Below, piece after piece: positions 1 to 12,770 of a DNA stretch of 64,000 nucleotides (positions within the stretch are counted from its first letter, which is position 1; each line of letters starts with the position of its first letter). The notes under the pieces are model-generated. The model had not been told where the DNA came from. It did no database searches and saw only the letters and a list, made by a program, of their open reading frames with translations. The DNA lies in NCBI GenBank assembly GCA_033239125.1, contig BSWB01000001.1:28981501-29045500 (forward strand), written 5' to 3'. Source of the stretch: Fagopyrum homotropicum. Its lineage: Eukaryota > Streptophyta > Magnoliopsida > Caryophyllales > Polygonaceae. A program made the position numbers and the translations under genes.

Positions 1-155
1 ACATGACGAGACCATGACAACTGCACCGACGAGTTTTGAAAAGAACATGACGAGAATTGACGAGACCAAGACGAGATCGTGACATTCGTTTGACAAGGCC
101 ATGCAAGAGCTTGACAAAGCCATGACAAGTTTTGACAACCTCAGCCCACTCTTCT
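1..155 (+). mobile_element. Left visible part of gypsy-type LTR 'A', split by element B
   Basis: This segment is rich in GACGAG and CATGAC words, which are the reverse complement of a segment near 2970-3060 in the LTRs of element B, so it belongs to the same LTR family in the opposite orientation. It stops at the 5-bp duplication CTTCT (151-155), and the same LTR resumes at 16625. Its start lies outside the window. Confidence 0.8.
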
Positions 156-2740
156 TGTAACACCCCAAATTCTGAGAACTCGGGGAGCTACTGGTTAGGA
201 CCTCACAATGGGTCCCGGCCTTAGTTTGACAACAATTTAACTTGGATCTTACAACAAGGCACAAAAGTATTTAAAACATTTGAAAACTTTAAACAATATA
301 TACATGAAGAATATGTATCAGCCTTACAAAACAAAGGTACCAAAACGACACATAAGAAGAACAAAAGACATCCCGTCCCCAACTAAATAAGTACGTGGAC
401 CTGGCTGACCATTTCCTCCGGATCTCTCTACAAATGTCTTAACCTGCAAGGCATCTACAAGCGGTATAAAACCGTTAGCTAACATTCATTGCATAAGTAT
501 AAAGGTAAAAGCACAATCACACATCATACACAATCAACATGCAACACTCAATCCTTTTATTATCTTTAATTAGGTGATAGGTCATTACTAATGATACTTA
601 TTTTGTGACACGAGGGATTCCCAAACCTCGCCCCTGTCCCCGTTTACCAACGCGGAATGGTACTAATGCATCTGACTGTCTACCGGACTGGGTTGGTCGT
701 AGGGAACCTCCTAGACTCTCGCAAGAGCTAGGCAGATGATGTCACGACCCGTTATCATATACTTGGGTCAATTACATAAATAATAAAGTCGGCCTAATCC
801 GGTTTCGTTGTTTATCATAACTAACAAACACCACTCATACACATTACACTCATACAAGAAGCCACCTAAGTAAGTCCGTGGACTTACCTGAATCAGATCT
901 CGACTTTCTAATTCGCAAATCAATCTGTACGGTAGGAATTCAATGGCCTGTCAAAGGAGGCAAGTGTGTCAGCACACTTTCTAGGTGATTAGAAGTCTAA
1001 GACTTCTAAGATAGTAGGTCTTAATAGAACGGAATTGATTACAATATTAATTTATGGTAAAATGACTATTTTACCCTTGGTCTCGAAACTTCCAAAAATT
1101 CCCTAATTCATGCCTAAACTCTTATTTGAGACTAAAGAGTCATATTCTAACTCCTAAAGATGAGTTTGGTTACAAACTGACAATTTACCCATTTCCTTAT
1201 TTTCGGAAAGATCGTTAAGGTCCAACTTCGGCTTCAAATATAAAATTCGAATAAACTTATAAATATTCCGATATAATTATCTAGATCATCTATGATATCC
1301 AATATACTCATAGGAGAAAGAATTTCTTAAAACTGTTAAAACATCACTTCTACAAAATTTTTTAAAGTTGGTTACAACACTTAACAAATAACACACTGTC
1401 TTAATTTTGAAAAATCATAACTCCTAAACTACTCGCTGGATTTATCCCAAATTTTGATATGTTCTACTATAAAATCTTATCTATAATATATCCAAAATTC
1501 AGCCGCAAATAAGATCAAAATCCTATTTAAAACTATCTCACAAAACCGAATTTCAGAACAACAGAAAAACTGCTTACGACTCCATCTTTGAAAAATCATA
1601 AATCCCAAACCACTCGCTGGATTCCTCTCAAATTTTAATATGTTCTACAACAATATGTCAAACATATCATATCCAAAATTCAAGCCCAACGGAGATCAAG
1701 AGCTTATTCAAAACTATCTCACAAAACAGCATCACTTGCTGTTTTCCCCAACACTCAGCACATATATAAAAACTGCCTTTGGAACACAATAACTCTCAAA
1801 CCGTAGCTCTAATTCTTCCCAAATTTTAGTATGATCTACTATGTACTACTGACTACAACATATCCAAAATTCAGCCAAAAAGAAGAAGTCTAACTTACCC
1901 AAATCTGGACCCGAAGTTGACTGCTCGTCACTTCCAAAAACTGAGAAAAACGTAACAGCTCTCTGCGGTTGTTTTCTTGACTGAAATGTATGGGTTTAAA
2001 GATGGTTTAGAGGCACTCATTGACACATATACATGGAGGGGAAGTAAGGAGGTTGATGTGGGTCTTACCCGGCTCCAAACTCGAAAGCATGAAGGACGAG
2101 GATGGCTCTCACGTTCATAGCCTTGTCGGAAACTGAAGAGGTCCAATGGGAGGCTGCTGTGCACGACTCCAGGGTTTCAGTGTGTACGCAGATGGCTGTG
2201 CTGCTGTGTGGTTGTTCGACAGAAACGAGGGGAGATGTCCGGCTACAGATCCATTGCTACGACCTGGGCTTCTTCTGAGAGAAATATGCGTCTGTTGCAA
2301 TGGCGTGTGTGCAGGAGGGAGACGGTTCTTCTGCAGAAGGCAAGGCGAGGAAGAGTAGAGCGTTGAATGTAGACGGAAGATAGGAAACATGGTCAGTTGC
2401 TGGACCTGCTCCCTTTGTTGCGTGATTTCATAAGCCGTTACAGAAGATCTTCTCTCTTAACTCATCAGCTGTTACGTGGGCAACAGAGGGACAGAAGGCC
2501 GGCTGAACGTATGCTACGTACTCCATGGGCTTCAACGTGTAACTGGGCCAGCACGAGCAAGGAGATGGGCTGAAACAAAGGTTTGTTGACTTGGGAGAGT
2601 TCCGTGTAGTTCGGCTAGCACAAGCAAGGAGATTTTTGGGCTGGAGCAAAGGCAAGGGCTGACAAAGATCAAAATGCAATGTAGGAGATCCATGGGCTGC
2701 TGTCTTCTAGGGTTGCTGAAGAGCAATGCAAGACTGGCTG

Positions 2741-2848
2741 GGCTGCACGGACACAAGGCTACTGCTAGGCTGGACGGACACAAGGCTACTGCTGGGCTGG
2801 ACGGACACAAAGCCACTGCTGGGTTGGACGGACACAAAGCCACTGCTG
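2741..2848. repeat. 27-bp minisatellite, 4 units, in B left LTR
   Basis: Four units of 27 bp start at 2741, 2768, 2795 and 2822, each containing GGACACAARGCYACTGCT. In one frame this produces a 9-residue protein repeat that mimics a gene. The same four-unit array is found in the other B LTR at 16075-16182. Confidence 0.9.
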
Positions 2849-3071
2849 GGCTGGAGCAAAGGCAAGGCTGGCTGGAGCGGGCTGACTACTGCACGGCTGG
2901 GCCTTGTTAGCTGCTTGTCTGGGCCTTGTCAACTGCTTGTTTGGGCCTTGTCAACTGCTTGTCTGGAGCTTGTCATGACCTCGTCTCAGCTCTGTCATGG
3001 TCTCGTCACAGCTTTGTCACAGTCTCGTCTCAACCTTGTCATGATCTCGTCTAAAGTCGTCGTTAAGGATT

Positions 3072-3213
3072 AATTATAAGAATTAGGGTTTGATATAATT
3101 CTATTCTTTTATGTGAATTAAATTCTACATAAAATAATAAATAATTATAAGAATTAGGGTTTGATATAATTTTATCATTTTATATGAATTAAATTCTACA
3201 TAAAATGATAAAA
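3072..3213. repeat. 71-bp tandem duplication in B left LTR
   Basis: Two units start with AATTATAAGAATTAGGG (first) and the same words (second at 3143), each ending in ATAAAATRATAAA. The duplication is also present at 16384-16525 and, more diverged, at 25967-26108, so it predates the separation of these LTR copies. Confidence 0.88.
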
Positions 3214-5339
3214 CTTGTGAAGAAACAAATACTAGATAGAATGGGAAACCGTCAACGGCTCGAAGTCCGAATTGATTCGGAATTAAACGGAATAAAAATT
3301 CCGGATATTACATCAGTACCCCCTTAAAATAAGTTTCGTCCCGAAATTTAGAACAAGGTACTTAATCAGACGACTTGCCTATATAAACTTGTTTATCCTA
3401 GTATCACTAAATTTTAATTTCGTTTTCTAAACCCCTCTAACCCTGTTAAAGCGTAACAAAAAAAAATCCGGTCGTTACATCAGATCCCCCTCAAAATAAG
3501 TTTCATCCCGAAACTTAGGGTAAGAGAATCCTGATCGGCCTTTAAGGTACCAACTGGGTGGGTTTGATCACTATGCAAAAGTCTCGTCGTTTCCACATCT
3601 AAGTATCCCGCACATCAAGGTTACCAAAAGAACACATCAGTGACTAACACTCAATCATGAGATAAACAAGCAGTCAAACAATATCACACATACAAGGTCA
3701 AGCCCTAACTCGTCACTCCCGAGGTTACAACTATCACTACATGGGTCTTTGAAAGGTTACGTCTCTTACTATCTCCAATCTTAGGTAGCCTTATCGGATT
3801 TTCATAAAACCACTAAATCTTAAATCTTTTCAGGTACTTAGATCACAAGCGTATGTTACCACATTTTACAGTGGTTACCGGATATCTCACCGGTATCATC
3901 CGACTCAACTGTTTGATCCTCTAATATGATAACCTAACCCGTGTCTGGTAGGTATCTCCCCACTGAAATTCACAAACTCAGTTCCCAAACTTAGTCTCCG
4001 TGGAAAACTGAAGCTACCCTCTCCAATAGGGTGAGGAAAACTAGTCCATCAGTCACTTTTAAACCGCTTTAAAACTTCCAATGGTTTTCCTTACACAAAT
4101 CACTTCTAGGTCCTTTGATGACCCTACGGAAAAATGATCTATTCAACTTTCTTCCCTCTGTTATGACCACTTGCTTCCGGCCTTCTAAAAAGGTTCTGAC
4201 TACTCAATAATTGTTAACATACCATCAGCAGTGCACTCTTTTCTCCACCATGGTTATCAGACCGATAATATCCCTCTGACTCAAAACGCAACTATGCTCT
4301 GTTCCGATATAAAATATGACACATAAAATCTACTCCAAGATCATGCTTTCTTTCAGCACGGTTACTAGGTTGCAAGTATACTCCTGTCGCTTCTCTTTCT
4401 TATGTATCTTTGACTCAGAATGGTAATTACTCACTTTGAGCTTTCTAGTGCAGACCATGCACAATACTTTTATTACATCGTTAATTCTTTTCTCAATTCA
4501 TCAAGAAACTCACTCTAACGTACTTCGTTAGGTATAAAATTCCAAAACTACTTGCCTGGCAACATGTAACAAAGCCATCACTCTTCACTCGGATCCATAA
4601 TAAGGTATCAGCCTCCTTCTTTTACCTCTACATGCACATAAGTTTCCGTACAATATTTTCAGTAACTCCACATAGCCTATCTCACGTTCCTTCCAACTAG
4701 AATACATTTCACCAACTATCACCATCTTAAACTCGACACGACATCCATCAACACCCTTGAGCTTCTTGCTCTGTGGGTTAGGACCCACCACGCTTCCGTT
4801 GCGCTACTCTGATTATTTTGTTGTCACCCATTAATCCTAAGGACCTTTTCTGGAAGTATAAAATGATTGACCCTAAAACTCTTTCTTCTAATCACACCAT
4901 GAGTCTTATGCTGATTAAGTACCAAGTACCTTCTTTACTTGCCTTAAGAAAATAAAGCGACGATTGAAAAACAACTTCTTCCGCTTACTTCCTTAGTTCT
5001 TCTACCACGGATCCAACTCCCTGACTTGACCGGAGTTTAATCTTAATGAGCCAAGTAGTAACCCTTAAAACGTTCCTCTTTATACCTTTAATTCATCCAA
5101 GAAGGTTGTCGTTGCCTACTTGAGGAAATCCTCTAAGGCGTCGGTAAAGCTACTCCATAGATCCACAAGCACAAATATCTCTTCTTAACGGCACATAACT
5201 CGTCAATACCAAACCATACTTGCACGTCCTTGGTTGACATCGGTCAGTCTATAATTGACTTATCTCAATTACATACCTCTACTGATATTAAACTTTTGGT
5301 GCACATCACCTACTAGAATAATCCTTTTATCCTTCTTTA

Positions 5340-6310
5340 GTTCGTCTTATCTTTCACTCTTCTGCTTCCTTTGGGACAACTCTCTTTCTCAAGTCTCACT
5401 GTGCCATTCGCCTAACGTCAAAAGTCGTTCTTAACACTCCACGATAGATGGTAAGCGTCTTGTAGTTCCAATGACTTTTAATTACCTCCCAATTGTAGTC
5501 CTTTTACAGGGACCGTCTGTGTTGATGACCTATGCTCTGTTATAAATGGGGGTTACTTTGGACTCTTGAGTTCACCACACGATTCTCACAAGCACAGGTT
5601 CCTTAATCGGCGTTGTTTGTAATATTTCCTTCCAAATCTCTATTGACTATGTTACGGGCTTCGATCCTTTCGATACTGGCGTTGTTATTCCTCTTAGAAT
5701 TCTTATCTTTAAAGAAGACAAAACGTCTCCAGGCTTGTGAAGTCTACCTTTGGCTCTTACATTAAGTTGTAAGTCTCCATTCCGTGTTAATTGTGATCTG
5801 TCAAAATTTCCTTAGCTAGTTGGTTAACAGTTGCTCACAACAATTTTTTTATACTTCTTTAGTTCGTTCTTCCTTCCACCCTTCCGCTTCTTATGGCTAA
5901 CTCCATTTCTATAGTCCGATTGTGTCATTCATCTGACATAAATAGTCGTTTCAAGTTTTCCACGATAGCTTGCAAGCATCTTTGAAATTATTATGGCTGA
6001 AATGATCATCCACTTGCAGTTCCTTTTGCATGGAACATCTGTGTTGGTGGCTTAGGTCCCGTGATAATTCGGGTTACCTTGAACTCTCGAGTCTAGCAAG
6101 GTCGTTCTCCCATACAGATTTCTTCACTGGTGTTGGTGGTAATATCGCCTTCCTGAAACTCCGTTGACTCTGCTACAGGCTTCCATTCTTTGGATATTGG
6201 CGTCGTGGTTTCTTTCGAACTTCTTATATCTCTAAGGAGGTCAAAACCTCCCTACGCTTGTGGGGTCTGCCTTTTCGCTTTTACACTCAATTGTAGGTCT
6301 TCATTCCGTG
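5340..6310. repeat. Imperfect tandem duplication of about 520 bp inside element B
   Basis: A first copy running from about 5346 to 5790 and a second from about 5868 to 6310 share many anchors in order: a CTTCYGCTTC segment, a GTGYCATTC segment, CCACGATAG, CTGTGTTG, a TTGGTGGTAATAT-like segment and ATTCCGTG. Identity is moderate with many small indels, so the duplication is old. Confidence 0.65.
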
Positions 6311-7076
6311 CACCTTAGATTCTCACACCCGGATTGACACTCTGTCTCTTTTGGTTTCTCATTCCCATAATGGTCTATGGGCATCCGCCTCGATTGTAAA
6401 GTCCTTGATTCCGCAAACTTGGTTGTACTCAATTCTACTTGTCTCGTTCCAATATTGTTATCTCTACTCTGCACTCTTGTAGTCTCTTGCATGGTTCTTA
6501 TAATTCATCTCTCGGCTTCATACAACCAAGTCCCTTGTATGACCTTCTATTCCTTCTAACTGAACTACCTCAGGGATTTCTTCCTCATCTTATTGTGCAT
6601 GCGGTAAAAATTATCTTCACAACTTTACTTCCTTGCTCACTTGTTCTTTGGATAATTTGTAAGAATCACCAAGCAGCCTACCCGAGTACAATACTTAATT
6701 CAAGGTCCGATTCCATTGCCTCGTTTTGGAGACTCTTCAAGTCCGCTACTGATTCATCAGGAGGCGATAATCGCTTCGTGATATCACGACTAAAGGATAT
6801 AAAATATCCTTTAGGATAATAACAAGCTAAGCATACACATGTATAAAATATATAATAGTAAACCTCATAAAAAGTCTATATACTCACTCCTATCGATCCA
6901 AGTTGCAGAGATCCACAGAGAGCGATGGTAGTCCGACGTACTACTAACCCACAACCCGACTATGCTCATGTAAAAACATAACTCCGTTTTGAAAATTTTA
7001 GACCCCTTTCGGGTTCTACTTATTTTATACAATCGGTCTTTCAGAAGATTTCAAGTGCCATTGTTGCCAACCCAGA

Positions 7077-7088
7077 GCTCTGATACCA
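7077..7088 (-). other. Primer-binding site of element B (initiator tRNA-Met)
   Basis: The reverse complement reads TGGTATCAGAGC, the usual plant site complementary to the 3' end of initiator tRNA-Met. It lies 3 bp from the inner edge of the right LTR and fixes the minus orientation of the element. Confidence 0.9.
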
Positions 7089-10000
7089 TATTATAACACC
7101 CCAAATTCTGAGAACTCGGGGAGCTACTGGTTAGGACCTCACAATGGGTCCCGACCTTAGTTTGACAACAATTTAACTTGGATCTTACAACAAGGCACAA
7201 AAGTATTTAAAACATTTGAAAACTTTAAACAATATATACATGAAGAATATGTATCAGCCTTACAAAGCAAAGGTACCAAAACGACACATAAGAAGAACAG
7301 AAGACATCCCGTCCCCAACTAAATAAGTACGTGGACCCGGCTGACCATTTCCTCCGGATCTCTCTACAACTGTCTTAACCTGCAAGGCATCTACAAGCGG
7401 TATAAAACCGTTAGCTAACATTCTATGCATAAGTATAAAGGTAAAAGCACAATCACACATCATATACAATCAACATGCAACACTCAATCCTTTTATTATC
7501 TTTAATTAGGTGATAGGTCATTACTAATGATACTTATTTTGTGACACGATGGATTCCCAAACCTCGCCCCTGTCCCCGTTTACCAACGCGGAATGGTACT
7601 AATGCATCTGACTGTCTACAGGACTGGGCTGGTCGCAGGGAACCTCCTTGACTCTCGCAAGAGCTAGGCAGATGATGTCACGACCCGTTATCATATACTT
7701 GGGTCAATTACGTAAATAATAAAGTCGGCCTAATCCGGTTTCGTTGTTTATCACAACTAACAAACACCACTCATACACATTACACTCATACAAGAAGCCA
7801 ACTAAGTAAGTCCGTGGACTTACCTGAATTAGATCTCGACTTTCTAATTCGCAAATCAATCTGTACGGTAGGAATTCAGTGGCCTGTCAAAGGAGGCAAG
7901 TGTGTCAGCACACTTTCTAGGTGATTAGAAGTCTAAGACTTCTAAGATAGTAGGTCTTAATAGAACGGAATTGATTACAGTATTAATTTATGGTAAAATG
8001 ACTATTTTACCCTTGGTCTCGAAACTTCCAAAAATTCCCTAATTCATGCCTAAACTCTTATTTGAGACTAAAGAGTCATATTCTAACTCCTAAAGATGAG
8101 TTTGGTTACAAACTGACAATTTACCCATTTCCTTATTTTCGGAAAGATTGTTAAGGTCCAACTTCGGCTTCAAATATAAAATTCGAATAAACTTATAAAA
8201 ATTCCGAAATAATTATCTAGATCATCTATGATATCCAATATACTCATAGGAGAAAGAATTTCTTAAAACTGTTAAAGCATCACTTCTACAAAAATTTCTA
8301 AAGTTGGTTACAACACTTAACAAACAACACACTGTCTTAACTTTGAAAAATCATAACTCCTAAACTACTCGCTGAATTTATCCCAAATTTTTATATGTTC
8401 TACTATAAAATCTTATCTATAATATATCCAAAATTCAGCCGCAAAGGAGATCAAAATCCTATTTAAATCTATCTCACAAAACCGAATTTCAGCACAACAG
8501 AAAAACTGCTTACGACTCCATCTTTGAAAAATCATAAATCCCAAACCACTCGCTGGATTCCTCTAAAATTTTAATATGTTCTACAACATTATGTCAAACA
8601 TATCATATCCAAAATTCAAGCCCAACGGAGATCAAGAGCTTATTCAAAACGATCTCACAAAACAGCATCACTTGCTGTTTTCCCCAACACTCAGCACATA
8701 TATAAAAACTGCCTTTGGAACACAATAACTCTCAAACCATAGCTCCAATTCTTCCCAAATTTTAGTATGATCTACTATGTACTACTGACTACAACATATC
8801 CAAAATTCAGCCAAAAAGAAGAAGTTTAACTTACCCAAATCTGGACCCGAAGTTGACTGCTCGTCACTTCCGAAAACTGAGAAAAACGTAACAACTCTCT
8901 GCGGTTGTTTTCTTGACTGAAATGTATGGGTTTAAAGATGGTTTAGAGGCACTCATTGACACATACACATGGAGGGGAAGTAAGGAGGTAGATGTGGGTC
9001 TTACCCGGCTCCAAACTCGAAAGCATGAAGGACGAGGATGGCTCTCACGTTCATAGCCTTGTCGGAAACTGAAGAGGTCCAATGGGAGGCTGCTGTGCAC
9101 GACTCCAGGGTTTCAGTGTTTATGCAGATGGCTGTGCTGCTGTGTGGTTGTTCGACAGAAACGAGGGGAGATGTCCGGCTACAGATCCATTGCTACGACC
9201 TGGGCTTCTTCTGAGAGAAATATGCGTCTGTTGCAATGGCGTGTGTGCAGGAGGGAGACGGTTCTTCTGCAGAAGGCAAGGCGAGGAAGAGTGGAGCGTT
9301 GAATGTAGACGGAAGATAGGAAACGTGGTCAGTTGCTGGACCTGCTCCCTTTGTTGCGTGATTACTGTTCGCCCCTAGAGGTGTGTGCAAATAAGTTTTA
9401 AATTTATAAAACTAGAATCAAGCAGCGAACCCGCAGTGTACGGATCGATATAGTTAAGCAAGAATTCCAGAGTATCGAACACAGGGATTTGGGGGGAACG
9501 AACTCGATTGCAGGTTATCAAGCAAGTAAATATGGGAGTTTTGCAAATTATTGGGAAAACAACAATCCTAAAGATCCAAGTATCCAGCTGTGGCAATCGA
9601 TTCAAGATATACTTAATGATATAAAGACAGAGTTGAGATATGCAAAGGTATACTAATGTAAGGTAATCGTACGGTGAAGTTCCAAAAACCTTATATAACT
9701 CACCTACAAGGCACTCTCTATACAGGTTGTTGAGGCTCAATATAGAAAGATTCTAGAGATGAGAATTAGTGTCAAATACCCAAACTTATAACCCAAGGAT
9801 CAAGACTAACTTAACCGATTGAGGTTGTGACACTCACAATTGAGGTAGAGGTTGTTGAGGCTTCACTACCACCTAGAAAAGACAAGTCTAAACTAAGTTA
9901 AAGCAAATCTTTAACTTTGGATTAAAGTAAAAGCAAGTTCGTAAACTGAAGTAAATCACGGGTAGTTCTTGAGAATCACGGCCGTGGAAACCTAAGAACA

Positions 10001-10563
10001 GGCCGTGATTTAGGGTGTCGACGATATTTCTCTAACTCTCAGGGTCCAATCAATTTACAATCGATCTATCATTATCTAAGCCACAACTATCAACCCTTCA
10101 CCTTAGAATTGCTAAAGGGTTTTAGCCAATAATCATCATTATGATATCAATAATTAAATATGAAAGGGAGAAAAGGTAAAACCTTGAAATCTCAATAACA
10201 AACACAAAACCAATGTCAATAAAACTCAAACGTAACTTGCGTTCAATAGATGTAGGATAGAATAAGAATCTCTCACAAATCTCAAGGAACAAAGAAGAAC
10301 GGGATGTCAATCCGCCTTCAAATGAAACTTTAAAATCTTCCAACTTCGCAAAAAGGGAAGTGCGTCCTTCCCCAAATCTTCCCTCCAAATAGCAAGACCT
10401 CCAAGTCTGCCTCTCTAAGTATCCTTTGGAGAATTTAACTCCAAGTCCCGGGACTGTCACCGTCCTCCGAAAAATTGACTCCTTCTAGTCTCCCCTTGGA
10501 GAAATTGGCTCCTTCTACTCTCCCTTTGGAGAAATTGGCTCCCTTCAATGTTGAAGGCTCTCG

Positions 10564-10575
10564 AATATTTATAGG
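10564..10575 (-). promoter_or_regulatory. TATA-like box in N left LTR
   Basis: Reads CCTATAAATATT on the minus strand, immediately downstream of the tandem array. The matching site in the other LTR is at 15294-15305, which is the copy that would drive transcription of the element. Confidence 0.6.
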
Positions 10576-10638
10576 AATCAATCTAGGGTTTAAAGATAAA
10601 ACCCTAAATATTTGGGCTGAAAAGAAGTCGAATCCGCT

Positions 10639-10792
10639 GGTATCATAAGATACTCTGGGCCGCGTCAGACGGTATCGGAGAATACTTTGGGCCGCGTCCG
10701 ACGGTATCAGAGAATACTTTGGGCCGCGTCCGACGGTATCAGAAAATACTTTGGCGCGTCCGACGGTATCAGAGAATACTTTGGCGCGTCCT
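10639..10792 (-). repeat. Tandem array of about 32-bp units in U3 of N left LTR
   Basis: Five units begin with GGTATC and end with a GCGTCNGAC segment. Units 1-3 are 32 bp and unit 4 is shorter by 2. The first unit contains GTATCATAAGATAC, a perfect inverted repeat with a 4-nt loop. The array lies upstream of the TATA-like box, the position occupied by CCACGGCCGTGG words in elements C and E. Confidence 0.88.
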
Positions 10793-11046
10793 AAATTCCT
10801 TTTATGCTCCTTTTTGTCCCGTTTCAAGGCTTAATCCTTAAATGTGCCATTTTGCTCCATAATTTGCCAAATTACCTACAAATGCAATAAAACTCTGTGT
10901 AGACCTCTATTCTTGCAAAGTAGGTGAATATAACCATAAATACCATGAATGTATGTCTATGCATGCAAAATAAAGGGAAAATCTATATAAATACATGCCT
11001 AAAAATAGGTCATAATTCATGTCATCAAAATACCCCATACTTGCCT

Positions 11047-11065
11047 CTTGCTTGGCCCAAGCAAG
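11047..11065 (-). other. Hairpin beside polypurine tract of element N
   Basis: CTTGCTTGG and CCAAGCAAG pair over 9 bp with a 1-nt loop, next to the purine tract (AAGTATGGGG on minus, 11031-11042). Equivalent hairpins adjoin the tract in E (43265-43284) and D (62135-62152). Confidence 0.75.
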
Positions 11066-11625
11066 GTTTAAACTTAAGATACAAGATGATATGGATTATG
11101 AATATGCAAAAATAAAGAAAAACCACAATATTTTGGTTGTGCTTCTATTCATAGATCACCCTCAAATAGTTGCTTCATAACTAATGATAATCATCATATG
11201 GTCGAAAGGAAATATAGTATGGAAAGGATAATCATACTTTGTAAGAAAATCATAACATGCATCATAACTTGCAATATATCAAAATCAATCATGAGGAATC
11301 CAATTTAGACCACAAAGCCAAACACATTCCAATGATCTTAAGGACTTTCAAGTAAGGTCAAGAATGCGGAAAGGAAGGAAACTTATAAGGGATGTGGTGC
11401 ATGAATCCGGGAAAGTGGACAACTACTCTTCTTCTTCTTTTGCGGTTTCCGCAACACCTTCAACTTAGAGCTTCGCTCTCTTCTTTTCATTTTTCGACTT
11501 TACTTTTGGAGTTATGGACAGAGGTGCACAAAAACCGAAGCCTAGGAGATTAGCGTTTCTCAATTTTTATGAGATGCCTCAAACCCTTAGCGCACATACC
11601 ATAATCCGTTAGGAATATCGCTCAA

Positions 11626-11679
11626 TCCGACTTTGGCAAGACACAAACACCCGGCTATGTGAATGGTGCCGAGTTACTC
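11626..11679 (-). other. 54-nt conserved non-coding block of element N
   Basis: It begins TCCGACTTTGGCAAG and ends GGTGCCGAGTTACTC on the plus strand. It is identical to 43860-43913 in element E and differs at 3 positions from the reverse complement of 61493-61546 in element D. It has no open frame. On the element's sense strand GGCAC can pair with GTGTC. Confidence 0.8.
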
Positions 11680-12362
11680 ATCATCATGATTGACTTCCCC
11701 AAACCTATTACTTTTTCTATTCTTTGAATGCAAAAAATTGCTTTCATGGCCCTCCCACATCAAATATGCCAAATACTCAACTCCTCCTAATTCCCGGATA
11801 GGTTAGGGGGGCAATTATTTCATTGAGGGGCTAGATGAATAAAGAAGAAGAAAGAAAGGTCGAATTGCCTTAATCATTTCATAAAGAAGTGTAAGAATTT
11901 ATATGCGGTTTCAACCTTCAATACTCAACATGATTTAGAATGAAAGCGAATTATCAAAGATGCATGAAGTTCTATCAAAGTATTCAAATCCCACATATGT
12001 CATAAATCAATTCAAGCATATCAAAATCATCATAGCTATTCCACAAAATAAATGTTATCATAGAGATCATATCCATCCTAGAAGCACAAAACTTTTTTAA
12101 AAATTTTCAAAATCATATGATGCAAGACATAAAACATGTAAATGGTATTGCAAATACCTCCACCCCATACTTAAAACTCACATTGTCCCCAATGTGAAGA
12201 AAAGAAAAGGAAGAAAAGGATACTCACAATGTAAGATGGCGAATCATCAATCGGGCGGTGGTGGAAATCTTTAGAAGCTCAATAGGGAATTCTGAATATT
12301 CCAATCATTGTCAAAGAACGAAGAAGGGGAACGCCTTTCCGCCGAAAATTTTTCCGAAAAAG

Positions 12363-12400
12363 GAAAAAAAAAAATTTTTTTTTTTTTTTTTTTTTTTTTT
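12363..12400. repeat. Homopolymer A/T run
   Basis: About ten A followed by more than twenty T. The exact length is prone to sequencing and assembly error. It lies in the non-coding 3' part of element N. Confidence 0.85.
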
Positions 12401-12412
12401 CGGGTCGGGAAT

Positions 12413-12506
12413 TTCCACGGTCGTGGTTTTCAAAACCACGGCCGTGGAACTTTCTGTTGCTCTCCAAAGTCACTTTCCACGACTTAATGCATAACCACGG
12501 TCGTGG
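12413..12506. repeat. Cluster of CCACGGYCGTGG palindromes in element N
   Basis: Palindromes lie at 12415-12426, 12436-12447 and 12495-12506. The first two form arms of a near-perfect 37-bp inverted repeat (12413-12449, one mismatch, 1-nt centre). The cluster is about 265-360 nt beyond the end of the 258-residue ORF, the same distance at which elements E and D place their own word clusters after pol. Confidence 0.85.
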
Positions 12507-12705
12507 TTTAGGTCGTGGAACTCTCTGATTGTGCCAAAAATCCAAATTTCGTCATTCTTTTCGGCTTTTCTCATCTTCTCTTGCTTATTCCTTATTCCTG
12601 ACATCCAAAAACACGAACATACCGGACGAAATCGAGGCAAAACAAAGCAAAAACTTCTATTCTAAGCTAAACTATGAATCGAAAACAAAAACGAAAATGC
12701 AATAC

Positions 12706-12723
12706 CTTGGGTTGCCTCCCAAG
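12706..12723 (-). other. Post-ORF hairpin (loop AGGCAA) of element N
   Basis: On the sense (minus) strand CTTGGG and CCCAAG enclose AGGCAA, preceded by the palindrome AAGCGCTT. The hairpin begins about 50 nt after the stop codon of the 258-residue ORF. Identical in E (46948-46965). D has the same loop with a different but still paired stem (60373-60390). Confidence 0.8.
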
Positions 12724-12770
12724 AAGCGCTTTGTTTAAGGTCCGTAGCTAGACCATTCTCCATAGATGAC

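Larger units (their letters stand above)
156..3312 (-). repeat. 3' LTR of element B (3157 bp)
   Basis: It begins TGTAACACCCC and ends GGATATTACA on the plus strand, and is followed by a purine-rich tract when read on minus. The same sequence recurs as the right LTR of B (7092-16624, split), as LTR A (reverse orientation, ending 19061) and as a solo LTR at 23512-26206. By eye the two B LTRs differ at roughly 2 percent of sampled positions. ORFs within it are shadows of repeats. Confidence 0.88.
3313..7091 (-). mobile_element. Internal region of element B, no coding potential seen
   Basis: About 3.8 kb between the two LTRs. The longest open frames are about 60-130 residues and none shows gag, protease, RT, RNase H or integrase motifs on either strand. 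The leader next to the tRNA-Met site (about 6840-7076) is AT-rich. An imperfect tandem duplication (about 5340-6310) is the main structure. Confidence 0.75.
9366..11027 (-). repeat. 3' LTR of element N (1662 bp)
   Basis: TG...CA ends. On the minus strand the order is U3 with the GTATC tandem array (10639-10792), TATA-like CCTATAAATATTC (10564-10575), then a leader part with CACGGCCGTG at 9977-9986. A second copy lies at 14095-15757. Confidence 0.9.

Noticed and set aside
2674..2910. Open frame with a 9-residue HKATAGLDG repeat (also at 16026-16385)
   Set aside because: It is the translation of a 27-bp minisatellite inside the LTR of element B; no start context or homology.
9375..9740. 121-residue minus-strand frame, identical at 14104-14469
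   Set aside because: LTR sequence next to the primer site; identity reflects the two LTRs rather than coding constraint.
10639..10792. CRISPR-like array of about 32-bp units
   Set aside because: Units are contiguous without unique spacers and lie in a plant LTR, so this is an ordinary tandem repeat.
10122..10827. Minus-strand frames of 112 and 130 residues, repeated at 14852-15557
   Set aside because: They lie in the LTRs of element N and include the tandem U3 array; no protein similarity is seen.
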